Positions 33,286 through 42,279 of a stretch of 64,000 nt of DNA are shown piece after piece (the first letter of the stretch is position 1; each line of letters starts with the position of its first letter). The DNA is from Bacteroidia bacterium (GTDB lineage Bacteria > Bacteroidota > Bacteroidia > AKYH767-A > OLB10), in NCBI GenBank assembly GCA_016788065.1, contig JAEUTI010000017.1:1-64000 (forward strand), given 5' to 3'. Under the pieces are notes generated by a model, which did not search any database, was not told the DNA's origin, and saw only the letters and a list, made by a program, of their open reading frames with translations. The translations under genes and the position numbers were made by a program.

Positions 33286-35163
33286 TCAACGTATTACTGT
33301 AACTTTCTTGTTGTAGAATTCGGTACCATTCGACATGGAGAGCACATAAACACCTGCAGGAACAGTAGAAATATCAATTTGAAGTGTTCCGGAAGAAACA
33401 GGAGATCCGGTATTTCCTGCAATCACGTTTTTACCCGTAACGTCTAAAATTGACCAGCTTAAATCGGTAGCTTCTGTGAAATTGTAGTTTACCTGAATAT
33501 TATTTGTAGCCGGATTCGGATAAATATTGCTTAACTGGTTGGTGAAGTTGTTTTCGTTTAACCCAATTGAGATAGGCTGAATAACAGCATTAATCATTAC
33601 ATCTTCAATTTCACGGTAACGGTAGGCAGCCCATGAATTTGGATTCGAAGCTTGTCCCAGAATTTCATATGTTCTGTTTGATATTGGCGCAATTTGATTC
33701 TGGCCAATACTCACACCATCACCACCCATCACCCAGGCAACATAGAAACTTCCAGATGTAACCAATACCGGAGTTGGCAGGGTCACGTTATTCCATCCAC
33801 CTACAATAACGATGGAAGGTCCAACATATACTGAATCAAGGACAGTTCCAGGTGTTCCATTTGGACCATCATCATCGAGAATCATCATAGCGAAACCTAC
33901 AGCATTTGCATCCGCTGCAATGAAAGCACTAAGTTGAGTAACATTACATGGGTAAAATGGTGGAATAAATTCAATTCCTGCACCACCACCTCCACCTTGC
34001 CATCCTAGTCCACCAAGACCAGCATCAACGCCATTGTCAAATGATAAATTAATGTTTGTAAGATTGGTATCTACAACCACTAACTCAACTGTTTTCAAGT
34101 TATTCGTTGGTGTAGCATCGCCCGCCAATTGAGTTTCTGTTATGAAACGATAGGTTCCAACATTAACCGCAGGATTAAATGTGTTTTGGAAAATGATATC
34201 TTCCACCTGGCCAGGTGTTGAAGGAGCTGTAGAAAATGTATTGGTCACCTGATTCACATTTAATGCATTCACTACCCTGCCTGAAACATTGTATGAAGCT
34301 AATGGCTGATTTCCTGTGTTTCTAACCTGACCGGTCAACGTAAATGGTCCTCCATCTTTAGCAAGAAATAATCCTCCTGAATCTTCATTGTCGGCAAACA
34401 CTGTGGATGCATCGTTCACACTGAAAGATGTAGTTGCAGGATAGTAAAATTTGATAGCATAAACAGAAGGAGGGAAAACATCATGACTATGTTGCAAACC
34501 TATATTTCCGGAATTGTTTTCAATTCCTATGGTGCAAAAGTTTGCAGGATTATTGTAAACCCCACTCTGCAATTGATATTGATAGGTGATGGAGCTATCA
34601 ACATTGCTCAATATTACCTGGAAAGTGTTAGATCCGGTGTAGCCGGGCGCCAAAGGATCCCAGAACGGAACATTCAAATACGATACAACAAGCGAATCGT
34701 TACCCGGGCTGGTCCAGTACCAACATTCAACTCCTGGAAGTGTAGCACCTGCAGGATCTGTAAATGTTAAATCTGATGCCATTATGGCCAGGTAATTTTG
34801 AATGCCTGCTGCAGTTGGAATAACCGGAAATGGATGTGCTACAGGTGTATTTGAAAACCCAACATATCCGTTTGATCCAACTCTGAAAGTTGTCACATCA
34901 TACCAGTAGTAATGGAATGGGAAACCCACAGCAAATGGCCCTTTGATGTTATCATCAGCCAAACCGGTAACCTGAATAGCTCCTGGAGCTGTGGTAAGGT
35001 CGATCCAATTATAGGCCGGCCCTGCAGGATCATTGCTGTCGCGCCAAACATAACCGTATGTATCAGGACCTCCTGATGTTTGTGCCTGAACAGCGGAGTT
35101 TAATGCAAAACATGCCGTAAATAACGACATACATTTTGCGAGTTTAGTAATTGTTTTGCTCAT
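33286..35163 (-). CDS. Large secreted protein with T9SS type A sorting domain
   Basis: The 625-residue product has a signal peptide (about 1-28, AVQAQ). The N-terminal part (about 40-250) resembles beta-sandwich modules of T9SS proteins, with GSNGYVGFSN and WDPLAPGYTGSNTFQVIL motifs. A CARDB-like region at about 255-370 (FTLTGQVRNTGNQPLASY) and another beta domain follow. The last 80 residues are a T9SS type A domain beginning NIYPNPATNNIQV and ending YNKKVTVIR. No catalytic motif is recognised, so it is probably a surface or adhesion protein. It lies after the M36 gene in the same direction, but a terminator separates them. Confidence 0.85.
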   Translation of the reverse strand: MSKTITKLAKCMSLFTACFALNSAVQAQTSGGPDTYGYVWRDSNDPAGPAYNWIDLTTAPGAIQVTGLADDNIKGPFAVGFPFHYYWYDVTTFRVGSNGYVGFSNTPVAHPFPVIPTAAGIQNYLAIMASDLTFTDPAGATLPGVECWYWTSPGNDSLVVSYLNVPFWDPLAPGYTGSNTFQVILSNVDSSITYQYQLQSGVYNNPANFCTIGIENNSGNIGLQHSHDVFPPSVYAIKFYYPATTSFSVNDASTVFADNEDSGGLFLAKDGGPFTLTGQVRNTGNQPLASYNVSGRVVNALNVNQVTNTFSTAPSTPGQVEDIIFQNTFNPAVNVGTYRFITETQLAGDATPTNNLKTVELVVVDTNLTNINLSFDNGVDAGLGGLGWQGGGGGAGIEFIPPFYPCNVTQLSAFIAADANAVGFAMMILDDDGPNGTPGTVLDSVYVGPSIVIVGGWNNVTLPTPVLVTSGSFYVAWVMGGDGVSIGQNQIAPISNRTYEILGQASNPNSWAAYRYREIEDVMINAVIQPISIGLNENNFTNQLSNIYPNPATNNIQVNYNFTEATDLSWSILDVTGKNVIAGNTGSPVSSGTLQIDISTVPAGVYVLSMSNGTEFYNKKVTVIR

Positions 35164-35230
35164 AGTTTTGGGTTTTAGATAAGTCTCAAATGAATGTAAA
35201 CAAATATGGCAATTATTTTCTGTAAAAACA

Positions 35231-35257
35231 AAAAGCCCGGAAAATTCCCGGGCTTTT
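35231..35257 (-). terminator. Rho-independent terminator of the M36 metalloprotease gene
   Basis: AAAAGCCCGG at 35231-35240 pairs with CCGGGCTTTT at 35248-35257 around a 7-base loop. The stem is flanked by A on one side and T on the other and lies 19 bases after the stop of the M36 gene. Confidence 0.85.
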
Positions 35258-35275
35258 AAGTTGTATGCAATATTC

Positions 35276-38170
35276 TTATCGGATAATACTTATCTTTTCA
35301 GTTTTCATACTATCACCTGTAATCACCTGAACCTGATAGACTCCGGTTGCAAATTCCAGAGCATCTATCGTAATAATATTATTTCCGGCAGGCAGATTAT
35401 TTTTATAGCTGTGAACAACCTGACCCAGGCTATTAACTACAGAAATGCTGACATCACTGTTTCTGACCAGTCCTACATTTAAGTTGATGGCAGTTGCAGC
35501 AGGATTCGGGAAAACATGCACAGTTGCCAGTGATGCTGTTTCTGAAGTTCCGGTCGGAATCTCATCCCAGATTTTAAAGTCATCGATAGCAGCTTCAACT
35601 AAACTTCCGGCATTGGCATCTTCTGCAATAAAACGCAAAGAAACAGTTGATGTTGGAGTAATATAATCGAGAACCTTGAAAGCAAAACGTCTCCAGCTAT
35701 GATCAGCCACATTGGTATTTTCTACAGGCACCCAATTTGTTCCGTCGCCGGAAATAGCCACCTGCCAGAAATCAGTTCCCGGAGTTGCTCCCTGATCATT
35801 CGTATACCATCTGTAGAATGTAATTGCTGGGTTAGTGTATCCTGTAAGATCATGTTCCGATGAAATCAAAGTAGTCTTTCCTCCATCCACATCATTATCA
35901 CCAGCACCTGAAGAAGCGTTTGCTGCATTACCGGTGAATGCACAGAAAGTTCCTCCGGGTGTTACCTGTAAATCGGGTTGAACCATTCCTGTTCCTACAA
36001 AAGAAGGAATGAGCACATCAACTGTCCAAATTCCTGTGGTAGCATCATCAGATGGTAATCCTGTTTGCCAGATTCCGAAATTGCTGTCAAATTCTTCATA
36101 AACCAATTCATTAAATCCTACCAAAATGTAATATGGAATATTTGGATTCGCATCAGCTGCACCACCAGGTAGAACATTCAGGAATGTTCCGCAATTGTCT
36201 TCAACACCTAAATAATATTCAATGATTGTTCCGTTTGGTTGTGCCGGAATTGTACCCTGGAAATTGTTTCCTCCTGTGTTGGAAAGTGTGAATTGTGTGT
36301 AAGCTCCTGTGTTAGTAGTACGGTAATAGCCCTGTACGGTACTTCCTGCACCAAGACTCTGAACTACTGCATCAACAGTAACAGGTGCAAACGCTGCTGC
36401 TCCCAATACTTCGTTATGATCGAGACCAGATAATGCACTTGTTGTGATACCATGAATGGCAAATCCGGAAGTGATTGCGCAAAAATTAGGAGTACCATTA
36501 GTTATATCACCATCATTATCGTCAATTGTAAGCGTCTCAACCAGGATCAATGGGAATAAGGTTCCTTCGGTACCATCAGCACCAGTGATTCCAGCATAAA
36601 ATGTTTCTTTAAACAGATCCATCATTTGCTGAAGGTTGCCTAAATTCAAATACGTATCCCAGAATGCACCTGCTATTATTTCTCCATCAGCATGAACTTC
36701 TCCAACTAAATCCTGAGGATAAACTTTTTTATCGATATCATAACGACGCACAAAACCATTCGGATCGTTATTGAAAAATCCTATTCCTAAAATCGGAGAT
36801 GTGGTAATGCCCAGTGCCCAAAGATCTGCGTAACCTTCTCCCATGGCACCATTTTGAAAACTAGAACCAATTGACTGATAAAATTTATCATTTATTCCAT
36901 GACCGTATTCGTGATAACAAACATCAGCTACTAATGAAGTTGCATTGCATCCACCACCGGCAGCAAAGAAATTAACTGAATTACCATCATAAAATGCATT
37001 GCAGCTTCCTGCAACATCCACATTCGCTGTTAATGCAAAATCAAGACCCGTAAAAGCAGGATACTTGGATTTCATATAATCATGAACGGTGACAATAGCA
37101 TTATAGGTTGTGCGTTGTTTGATATCAGTGTTACCATCAATATTCACAGCATTTGCACCCGGTGTCAGATTTACTGTCCATGAAGGAGTAACATTATTGG
37201 TTCTTACTCTTACCCATTGGCCTTCCAGTGACATAGTTGCTGTAGTAGCAGCAGTATTGGTTAACCCCAGAAAACCTGTGTTATCCGTATAATATGTTGT
37301 CCCACCTTCAACAACTTTCATATTTTTAAGTGGCTCCACAGTTGAAGGATCATATGGATGCGTGAGGTGAAGTGTACCGGTAACATTCACATCGGTATTT
37401 GCAGCCACATGATGCACCTGATTGGCTCTGTATAATACTTCGCCATTATTTGCATCTATCAAGGTGTAATATTTTCCCGGAATTCCCTGTGCATCGAGAT
37501 TGTTTACCGTAACTTCATAAACCAGTCGGTAATTATAGTTGCGGTAAACAGGAATAGGAAGAATTTTTATATCCGGATTCACAGAAATGCCGGTTATACC
37601 CGCCACTCCGTTTGTTGCAAACTGAATAGCAGCAGATTCGGTTAGCGCAGGTTGAGTGCTGATATTTATGTTGGGGTGGCACCCTAAACCAAATTGCATC
37701 ACTCTGTAATCCATAGTCATTTTTACCTGAACTTTAGAAAACAACAATTCTATACCTTGATAAAACTGTTTGTAGTTTACATATCGGTATTTAGAAGAAG
37801 TCGCTTCAGATTGAAATTCAAGTGATGAAACAGGAATATTAAAATTACTCAAATTGTTATTTAGAAAATTATCCGCCACAGCCTTTGCTGATGAACCGGC
37901 TACTGCCAAAGGCTTTCCTATCGCCAGTCGGGGAAGTCCATTTGACTCATTAAACATAGCTGTCCAGTTACCCGATTCCGAAGCAAACTGCTTCCAGAAT
38001 GGCTTATTCCGCAACTGATTCTGATAGGCATAATCAGGAAGCTGACGTGGATTTTCAATAAAAATTTTACGGAGCGGATCAGCATAGTACTTTACATCTC
38101 CGCTGGCATTGGCACCCATACTGAGCATGGCCCCCAATGTAGTGGTAAGGAGTAGGCTTTTAAGATTCAT
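35276..38170 (-). CDS. Secreted fungalysin-type metalloprotease (M36) with T9SS domain
   Basis: From the ATG at 38170 the product is 964 residues with a signal peptide (MNLKSLLLTTTLGAMLSMGA). A start at 38224 would lie upstream of the -7 box, so it is unlikely. An FTP-like propeptide spans about 60-270. The catalytic domain contains VCYHEYGHGINDKFYQ, with HExxH as zinc ligands, and GAMGEGYADLWAL carrying the third ligand Glu. A beta-sandwich region follows, and the C-terminus (HVFPNPAATAINLNV to KTEKISIIR) is a T9SS type A domain. M36 enzymes are extracellular proteases activated by removal of the propeptide. It probably digests proteins outside the cell. Confidence 0.92.
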   Translation of the reverse strand: MNLKSLLLTTTLGAMLSMGANASGDVKYYADPLRKIFIENPRQLPDYAYQNQLRNKPFWKQFASESGNWTAMFNESNGLPRLAIGKPLAVAGSSAKAVADNFLNNNLSNFNIPVSSLEFQSEATSSKYRYVNYKQFYQGIELLFSKVQVKMTMDYRVMQFGLGCHPNINISTQPALTESAAIQFATNGVAGITGISVNPDIKILPIPVYRNYNYRLVYEVTVNNLDAQGIPGKYYTLIDANNGEVLYRANQVHHVAANTDVNVTGTLHLTHPYDPSTVEPLKNMKVVEGGTTYYTDNTGFLGLTNTAATTATMSLEGQWVRVRTNNVTPSWTVNLTPGANAVNIDGNTDIKQRTTYNAIVTVHDYMKSKYPAFTGLDFALTANVDVAGSCNAFYDGNSVNFFAAGGGCNATSLVADVCYHEYGHGINDKFYQSIGSSFQNGAMGEGYADLWALGITTSPILGIGFFNNDPNGFVRRYDIDKKVYPQDLVGEVHADGEIIAGAFWDTYLNLGNLQQMMDLFKETFYAGITGADGTEGTLFPLILVETLTIDDNDGDITNGTPNFCAITSGFAIHGITTSALSGLDHNEVLGAAAFAPVTVDAVVQSLGAGSTVQGYYRTTNTGAYTQFTLSNTGGNNFQGTIPAQPNGTIIEYYLGVEDNCGTFLNVLPGGAADANPNIPYYILVGFNELVYEEFDSNFGIWQTGLPSDDATTGIWTVDVLIPSFVGTGMVQPDLQVTPGGTFCAFTGNAANASSGAGDNDVDGGKTTLISSEHDLTGYTNPAITFYRWYTNDQGATPGTDFWQVAISGDGTNWVPVENTNVADHSWRRFAFKVLDYITPTSTVSLRFIAEDANAGSLVEAAIDDFKIWDEIPTGTSETASLATVHVFPNPAATAINLNVGLVRNSDVSISVVNSLGQVVHSYKNNLPAGNNIITIDALEFATGVYQVQVITGDSMKTEKISIIR

Positions 38171-38190
38171 GTTGAATTTTTGTTGAAGAA

Positions 38191-38198
38191 CAAATCTA
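38191..38198 (-). promoter_or_regulatory. -7 box of the M36 gene
   Basis: A perfect TAGATTTG on the minus strand lies 20 bases before the preferred ATG at 38170 and downstream of the alternative ATG at 38224. Confidence 0.5.
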
Positions 38199-38345
38199 AT
38201 GTTTTTTCTAAACTGTTGTTTCATTCCTGTATTTAAACTGTTTAAATAGGCTATATTCTTCGTAAAGTCCTAAAAATCAAGTTTTAAATTTATTCATTAA
38301 AAACTCCTTTAGTGTATGTTTTAGCAGCTATAAAAATTTGATTAT

Positions 38346-38353
38346 TACCTTTG
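38346..38353 (+). promoter_or_regulatory. -7 box immediately before the gene at 38358
   Basis: A perfect TACCTTTG is followed by TGGG and the ATG at 38358, another 4-base spacing. Confidence 0.5.
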
Positions 38354-38357
38354 TGGG

Positions 38358-38831
38358 ATGGAAAACAAATCTTCGTTAAATGCTCCTTTTAAGCTGCCTG
38401 TAAATTTAATGGTGCAGAATCTGCTGCTCTCTTCGTTAGGAATGTGCAAATTCGCTATGCTGCATGAAAAACATCCGCTTTCTAATGCTATCCGTCAGTT
38501 TAAATTGTTCGATATCAAGCACATGGATGAGTTTATTGAAAAAATTAGAGCTTCCCGTACCGGACAAACCCTGCAACTGACTTTAAAAGATGAAATTCTG
38601 ATATATACGGCTATGGATATTACCTGCAAGGCTTATCTTACAGAATTAGGAGATGAATTGCAACAAATGAACAGCGACTCTTTAAAGCAAGGATCAGCAT
38701 CATTTGCTGAAATCAGAAGCACTTTACTCAAAGGTTGCCAGTTTGTAATGGAAGGTATGAAAGAAACTCTTATGGCATATCCTGAGTTTGAGGACCGTGT
38801 AGATATTCTGGAAAATTACATTTTAGAGTAG
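38358..38831 (+). CDS. Small soluble helical protein of unknown function
   Basis: The 157-residue product has no signal peptide or membrane helix. Visible features are a hydrophobic N-terminal helix (NLMVQNLLLSSLGMCKFAML), a charged segment MDEFIEKIRASRTGQTLQLTLKD and an acidic C-terminal PEFEDRVDILENYILE. I do not recognise a family, and no catalytic pattern stands out. It ends 1 base before the 3' end of the YdcF-like gene and converges with it. The -7 box four bases before its start suggests it is transcribed on its own. Confidence 0.7.
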   Translation: MENKSSLNAPFKLPVNLMVQNLLLSSLGMCKFAMLHEKHPLSNAIRQFKLFDIKHMDEFIEKIRASRTGQTLQLTLKDEILIYTAMDITCKAYLTELGDELQQMNSDSLKQGSASFAEIRSTLLKGCQFVMEGMKETLMAYPEFEDRVDILENYILE

Positions 38832-38832
38832 A

Positions 38833-39561
38833 TCAGATCCAGCCATTCAGTTTATAATAGCAAATGGCCACATACTCCCTGATGCAGGTAATTTCGTACT
38901 TCAAATAATTCCAGAAGTTATACCGTAAATCCATATTTTCTGAAACATCCGGTGCAATCACTGCCCCTCCTACTTTCTTATGATTATAGGATAAATTAAT
39001 ATACATATCATACTCAAAAGCTGATATTCCACCGACATGTTCAAACCCACTTTTTTTGAAAGTTTTTAATGTACGATACATATTTTCAGGGCTGGTTACA
39101 ATGACATTTTTATCTTTTATTAAAGATGGAAATGTTTGCTTTAATTGTAATGACTGTTCTCTGGTGTTGGTCCCTTTCATACAAAAATGAATTTGAAGAG
39201 AATCAACTCCAAGATTCATTAAATGATGCCTCATACTTTCAAATACGGAAGAATCTTCAGGATGAGCTATCACAATACTTGCCTTTGGGTAAACTTTAGC
39301 CAAGGAAGCAGCATAGTACAATCTGATTAAATTCGATTCGGAAGGCATACCACTTCCTCCTAAAACAATAATATTCGAAGGTATAAATGTAAAATCACTC
39401 CCATGTTCCCCTAACCAACGGTGTAAGTCATAGGGCACTCGAGTAAATGCAAACACACTCATAATCAAGGCAATAACACCTAACCCCAACAAAATCCGGC
39501 GAATGACCTTTCGGATTATTATGACACTATTCCTCAATATTTTCCAAAAATTAATTTTCAT
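38833..39561 (-). CDS. YdcF/SanA-like DUF218 membrane-anchored protein
   Basis: From the ATG at 39561 the product is 242 residues. It has one N-terminal helix (about 17-38, LLGLGVIALIMSVFAFT) and a periplasmic DUF218 Rossmann-like domain: IIVLGGSGMPSESNLIRLYYA near 63-83, KASIVIAHPEDSSVFESM, and REQSLQLKQ. The ElyC/SanA/YdcF family is linked to envelope polysaccharide and vancomycin tolerance, but the reaction is unknown. A start at 39666 would include 35 residues without a signal-anchor purpose and would overlap the divergent deacetylase gene, so 39561 is preferred. Confidence 0.82.
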   Translation of the reverse strand: MKINFWKILRNSVIIIRKVIRRILLGLGVIALIMSVFAFTRVPYDLHRWLGEHGSDFTFIPSNIIVLGGSGMPSESNLIRLYYAASLAKVYPKASIVIAHPEDSSVFESMRHHLMNLGVDSLQIHFCMKGTNTREQSLQLKQTFPSLIKDKNVIVTSPENMYRTLKTFKKSGFEHVGGISAFEYDMYINLSYNHKKVGGAVIAPDVSENMDLRYNFWNYLKYEITCIREYVAICYYKLNGWI

Positions 39562-39630
39562 TGTTGCAATGTTACAAAAATGAATTTGTATTGTTGTGGT
39601 AATTGGAATCCCTTTATCATCCGAGTTCCT

Positions 39631-39638
39631 TACTTTTG
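39631..39638 (+). promoter_or_regulatory. -7 box of the PIG-L gene
   Basis: A perfect TACTTTTG lies 22 bases before the ATG at 39661. The nearest TTG (39603-39605) is 25 bases upstream, so the -33 element is uncertain. Confidence 0.45.
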
Positions 39639-39660
39639 TCCATATACCACGTACTAAAAT

Positions 39661-42150
39661 ATGCAACTAAAAAAACTACTATTTCTGCTTCTTGGCTATA
39701 CACTTTCTTTAACTGTTTCTTATGCCCAGGATCCTGTCCCAAAATCCTCTTCAGATATCCGCATCGATTTGCAAAAATTGAACACCGTTGGTACAGTTCT
39801 TTATGTAGCAGCCCATCCCGATGATGAAAACACACGACTTCTTTCTTACATGGCAAGGGAATTGAGCTTACAGACAGTCTACCTTTCACTAACACGTGGT
39901 GATGGCGGACAAAATCTGATCGGCAAAGAACAGGGGAGTGAGCTGGGAATGATCAGAACACAGGAACTTTTAGCTGCTCGCAGAATAGATGGTGCTGAAC
40001 AGTTGTTTACAAGAGCAAATGACTTTGGATATTCTAAAAATCCGGAAGAAACTTTTTCAATCTGGAAGGAAGAAGAAATATTAGCTGATGTTGTTTGGGC
40101 AATCAGGTTGACCAAACCAGATGTGATCATAAACAGATTCCCAACTACCGGCGAAGGTGGTCATGGACATCATACTGCATCAGCAATGCTGGCAGTTAAA
40201 GCTTTTCGCGATGCAGCCAATCCGTTGCGGTTTCCTGAACAATTAAAATTTGTGGATGTCTGGCAAGCCAAAAGAATCTTTCATAACAGTTTTACACCAA
40301 GAGGGCAAACCCCTACTGTTGTTCCCGGACAAATTACAATGGATGTTGGCACTTATAATCCTTTAACCGGCGAATCGTATGGCGAGATTGCGGCTAACAG
40401 CAGAAGCATGCATAAAAGCCAGGGATTCGGTGTTGCAAGAGCACGGGGACCAATAAAGGAAAACTTCCGAAAACTTGATGGTGATACGAACGTTACCGGA
40501 ATATTTGAAAATATTGATTTGACCTGGAACCGGATTGAAGGCGGCTCCAAAATAGGAACGATGATAGCACAAATCATTAAAGACTTCGATGACTATCATC
40601 CGGAGAAATCGGTTCAACCTTTAACACTGGTGCTCCAGGAAATAAGAAAGTTAAAGAATGGTCACTATAAATCGTTAAAAGAAAAGGAAGTAACCGAGTT
40701 AATTCTTGCATGCTCCGGTATGTGGATAGAAGCCAATACAGATGTCTTTCAGGCTACGCCGGGAGATTCGGTGCAACTCACAATAACTGCGATTGCCCGA
40801 CTGTCTGATCAAATTAAAATAAATTCTATTTCAATACCTGGAAAAGTAATTACTCATTCCAAATCTGCTCTCAAAAATGAACCTGTCACTGTTGTAGAAA
40901 AAATCCACATTCCCGGCGACACTCCGGTTTCTCAGCCATATTGGTTAACCAAACCTCATGGAATTTCATCTTTTAATGTTTCCGACCAGCAAATGATTGG
41001 AAAACCATGGAATGATGCTGCTTTTAATGCAACTTTTGATATGGAAGTTTATGGCGTAAATATTAAAACACAAAAACCTGTAAACTACAAGTTCACCGAT
41101 CCTGTTAAGGGCGAAAAATACAGGAACTTTGATATTATTCCTGCTATTTCCATTGCTCCTCTTGACAGAAATCTTTTGGTTACCAATTCGAATCCTCAAA
41201 AATTTAAGGTTCAGGTAAATTTATCCGGAAAAAGTTTCAATGGCAAACTGGTTTGCAAAGCGCCAGCAGGATATAAAATAAACCCAACTGAAATACCGAT
41301 TCAACTTAGTGCTACGAATGCTATGATAACTTCAGAATTCACCTTGATTCCTGATAACAGTAAAAGCAATTCTGCAACAGATAAAATTATTTCAATTGAA
41401 GCAATTGAAAACGGTAAAGTATTTCAGCATCAGGTTAACAAAATTGATTATGATCATATTCCACCACTTTTCAGTTTGGAAGAAAGTAAAATTAAAATTG
41501 TCTCCTTCGATCTTAAAACCACTGTTAAAAAAATCGGATACATCGAAGGTCCCGGGGATGATGTTGCTGCTTCTTTAAAACAAGCCGGACTTGAAGTAGT
41601 AATTCTGGATGACGAAAAATTACTCACCGCAAATCTGAATGAATTTGGAGCAATTATTACCGGAATCAGGGTTTATAATACGAACGAAAAAATGGATGGG
41701 TATTATGAGAGACTGATGAATTATGTGGAACAGGGAGGAACATTAATCGTTCAGTATAATACCAATAATTTCATTAGTAAAGTTGGCGAGCAAATAGGCC
41801 CCTACCCTTTTAAGGTTGGAAGAGAAAGAGTAACAGATGAAAAGGCAGCAGTTACTTTTCTTAAACCGGAACATAAACTGTTAAATACACCTAATGCAAT
41901 TACAAAAAATGATTTCGACAATTGGGTTCAGGAGCGGGGTCTGTATTTTGCAAGTGAACCTGCGAAAGAATATGAAACCATTTTAAGCTGGAGTGATCCG
42001 GGTGAAAAACCTTTGGAGGGGGGATTAATTGTTGCATCAAAAGGTAAAGGACATTTTATATATACCGGCATCTCATTCTTCCGCCAATTACCTGCCGGAG
42101 TTCCCGGAGCATACCGGTTAATGTTTAATTTAATTAATGCTTCAAAATAA
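39661..42150 (+). CDS. Exported PIG-L family deacetylase with extra C-terminal domains
   Basis: The 829-residue product has a signal peptide (about 1-21, TVSYAQ). The N-terminal 280 residues are a PIG-L deacetylase with the zinc motif AAHPDDEN near 48-55 and the distal GEGGHGHHTASAM near 161-173. PIG-L enzymes remove N-acetyl groups from GlcNAc-type sugars or thiol precursors. The middle is an unassigned beta-rich region. Residues about 630-825 resemble a ThuA/GATase-like fold (GPGDDVAASLKQAGLEVVILDD, YYERLMNYVEQGGTLIVQYN). Export suggests work on extracellular or periplasmic glycans. A small peptide gene and an SSS symporter follow in the same direction. Confidence 0.88.
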   Translation: MQLKKLLFLLLGYTLSLTVSYAQDPVPKSSSDIRIDLQKLNTVGTVLYVAAHPDDENTRLLSYMARELSLQTVYLSLTRGDGGQNLIGKEQGSELGMIRTQELLAARRIDGAEQLFTRANDFGYSKNPEETFSIWKEEEILADVVWAIRLTKPDVIINRFPTTGEGGHGHHTASAMLAVKAFRDAANPLRFPEQLKFVDVWQAKRIFHNSFTPRGQTPTVVPGQITMDVGTYNPLTGESYGEIAANSRSMHKSQGFGVARARGPIKENFRKLDGDTNVTGIFENIDLTWNRIEGGSKIGTMIAQIIKDFDDYHPEKSVQPLTLVLQEIRKLKNGHYKSLKEKEVTELILACSGMWIEANTDVFQATPGDSVQLTITAIARLSDQIKINSISIPGKVITHSKSALKNEPVTVVEKIHIPGDTPVSQPYWLTKPHGISSFNVSDQQMIGKPWNDAAFNATFDMEVYGVNIKTQKPVNYKFTDPVKGEKYRNFDIIPAISIAPLDRNLLVTNSNPQKFKVQVNLSGKSFNGKLVCKAPAGYKINPTEIPIQLSATNAMITSEFTLIPDNSKSNSATDKIISIEAIENGKVFQHQVNKIDYDHIPPLFSLEESKIKIVSFDLKTTVKKIGYIEGPGDDVAASLKQAGLEVVILDDEKLLTANLNEFGAIITGIRVYNTNEKMDGYYERLMNYVEQGGTLIVQYNTNNFISKVGEQIGPYPFKVGRERVTDEKAAVTFLKPEHKLLNTPNAITKNDFDNWVQERGLYFASEPAKEYETILSWSDPGEKPLEGGLIVASKGKGHFIYTGISFFRQLPAGVPGAYRLMFNLINASK

Positions 42151-42156
42151 TCCAGC

Positions 42157-42279
42157 TTGGAAACACCTGAATCTAAACCACCTTTATTTAATTCCTGGCA
42201 AGGCTGGTATTCAACTGTCCTTTTAATATTGTTGGTGCAAATTATTATTTACCTTTTAATCACCCGTTCATTCCAATGA
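42157..42279 (+). CDS. 40-residue single-helix membrane peptide, likely symporter partner
   Basis: A TTG-initiated frame of 40 codons fills the space between the deacetylase and the symporter. It reads METPESKPPLFNSWQGWY, then a hydrophobic helix (STVLLILLVQIIIYLLITRSF), and ends in TGA, which overlaps the symporter ATG as ATGA. The N-terminal F-x-x-W-x-x-WY followed by one helix is a pattern I recall beside SSS symporters in Bacteroidota, like the small partner subunits of other SSS carriers (recollection, unverified). Translational coupling and the absence of any other open frame in the gap support it. It may be an accessory subunit of the symporter. Confidence 0.7.
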   Translation: METPESKPPLFNSWQGWYSTVLLILLVQIIIYLLITRSFQ

